Below are positions 6,316-6,758 of a stretch of DNA of 6,758 nucleotides, piece after piece (the first letter of the stretch is position 1; every line of letters begins with the position of its first letter). The translations under genes were made by a program, and so were the position numbers. The DNA is from Solobacterium sp. UBA1789 (GTDB lineage Bacteria > Bacillota_I > Bacilli_A > Erysipelotrichales > Erysipelotrichaceae): assembly GCA_002314515.1 (NCBI GenBank), contig DCGB01000112.1, positions 224 through 6,981 of the forward strand, written 5' to 3'. The notes beneath the pieces are model-generated. The model made no database searches and was not told the origin of the DNA. It saw only the letters and a program-made list of their open reading frames with translations.

Positions 6316-6758
6316 ATGTTTGTATCGGATACTATTAAATATGTTGGCGTAAATGATCATAAGATTGATCTCTTTGAGGGTCAGTATGAAGTTCCACTTG
6401 GCATGGCTTATAATTCATATCTGATTGATGATAAAAAGATTGCCATTATGGATACTGTTGATAAGAACTTTACTCATGAATGGCTGGATAATATTGCAGC
6501 TGTTTTAAATGGTCGTAAGCCTGATTATCTGATTATTCAGCATATGGAACCAGATCATTCGGCAAATATTGCCAATTTTATGAATACTTATCCAGATACA
6601 ACGATTGTATCTTCTCAAAAGGCATTTTCAATGATGCAGAATTTCTTTGGTACAGATTTTGCAGAAAAAAGAATTGTTGTCGGCGAGGGTTCATCTTTGG
6701 AACTTGGTAAGCATACATTGGCGTTTGTGACTGCTCCAATGGTACATTGGCCAGAGGT
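6316..6758 (+). CDS. fprA: FprA-type flavodiiron protein (3' partial)
   Basis: The ATG at 6316 follows a near-perfect AAGGAGG (6302-6308) with a seven-base spacer; 147 codons plus two bases are in the window, about a third of the usual ~400-residue protein. The start of the beta-lactamase-like diiron domain is present: VPLGMAYNSYLI, then HMEPDHSAN with H76, E78, D80 and H81 matching the HxExDH iron-ligand motif, and MVHWPE with H144, the next ligand. The missing 3' part should hold the remaining ligands and the flavodoxin-like FMN domain. In anaerobes these cytoplasmic enzymes reduce O2 to water and/or NO to N2O, using electrons from rubredoxin or a related donor, as a defence. Whether O2 or NO is preferred cannot be read here, nor whether a C-terminal rubredoxin is fused. 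Confidence 0.93.
   Translation, partial: MFVSDTIKYVGVNDHKIDLFEGQYEVPLGMAYNSYLIDDKKIAIMDTVDKNFTHEWLDNIAAVLNGRKPDYLIIQHMEPDHSANIANFMNTYPDTTIVSSQKAFSMMQNFFGTDFAEKRIVVGEGSSLELGKHTLAFVTAPMVHWPE

Noticed and set aside
1..6758. CRISPR array, tRNA, rRNA, insertion sequence or long direct repeats
   Set aside because: No regularly spaced repeats, cloverleaf-like segments, transposase motifs or terminal inverted repeats were seen on either strand by eye.

Overview
The window reads as a low-GC, anaerobic Gram-positive chromosome (Bacillota). The composition is A+T rich, ribosome binding sites are strong (for example AAGGAGG before the last gene), there is a lipobox lipoprotein, and the FprA-type flavodiiron protein is typical of strict anaerobes. 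Clostridia or Erysipelotrichia both fit; nothing here fixes the genus. All recognisable genes are on the + strand.

Layout: (1) 1-603 is the 3' part of an HD-GYP domain gene, probably a cyclic-di-GMP phosphodiesterase, whose start lies outside the window. (2) 770-1471 is a complete ComB-family gene (2-phosphosulfolactate phosphatase family) with no coenzyme M or sulfolactate partner in view. (3) 1472-1687 holds a probable promoter (TTGCTG-17-TATAAT with an extended -10) and perhaps a decayed short reading frame. (4) 1688-5763 is a two-gene operon: a membrane hybrid histidine kinase with a large extracellular sensor and a C-terminal receiver, overlapping by one base a lipoprotein that joins a sugar-type ABC solute-binding module to a C-terminal region resembling the 5'-nucleotidase C-terminal domain. 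It closes with a clear intrinsic terminator at 5767-5788. (5) 5797-6042 is a deletion scar: the first ~27 codons of a GNAT acetyltransferase run directly into the last ~55 codons of D-serine ammonia-lyase (DsdA), and the DsdA part also carries a frameshift. (6) 6077-6226 encodes a 49-residue membrane protein. (7) 6316 to the window end is the 5' part of fprA.

The most interesting unit is the kinase/lipoprotein pair. No permease or ATPase gene accompanies the binding protein, so its likely job is to present a ligand to the kinase sensor rather than to import it. The C-terminal nucleotidase-like region lacks the catalytic metallophosphatase half and also the usual GGDG motif, suggesting binding rather than catalysis. 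The output of the hybrid kinase is not visible; an Hpt protein or response regulator elsewhere would be expected. Functional links between this operon, the upstream HD-GYP protein and ComB are conjecture from proximity only.
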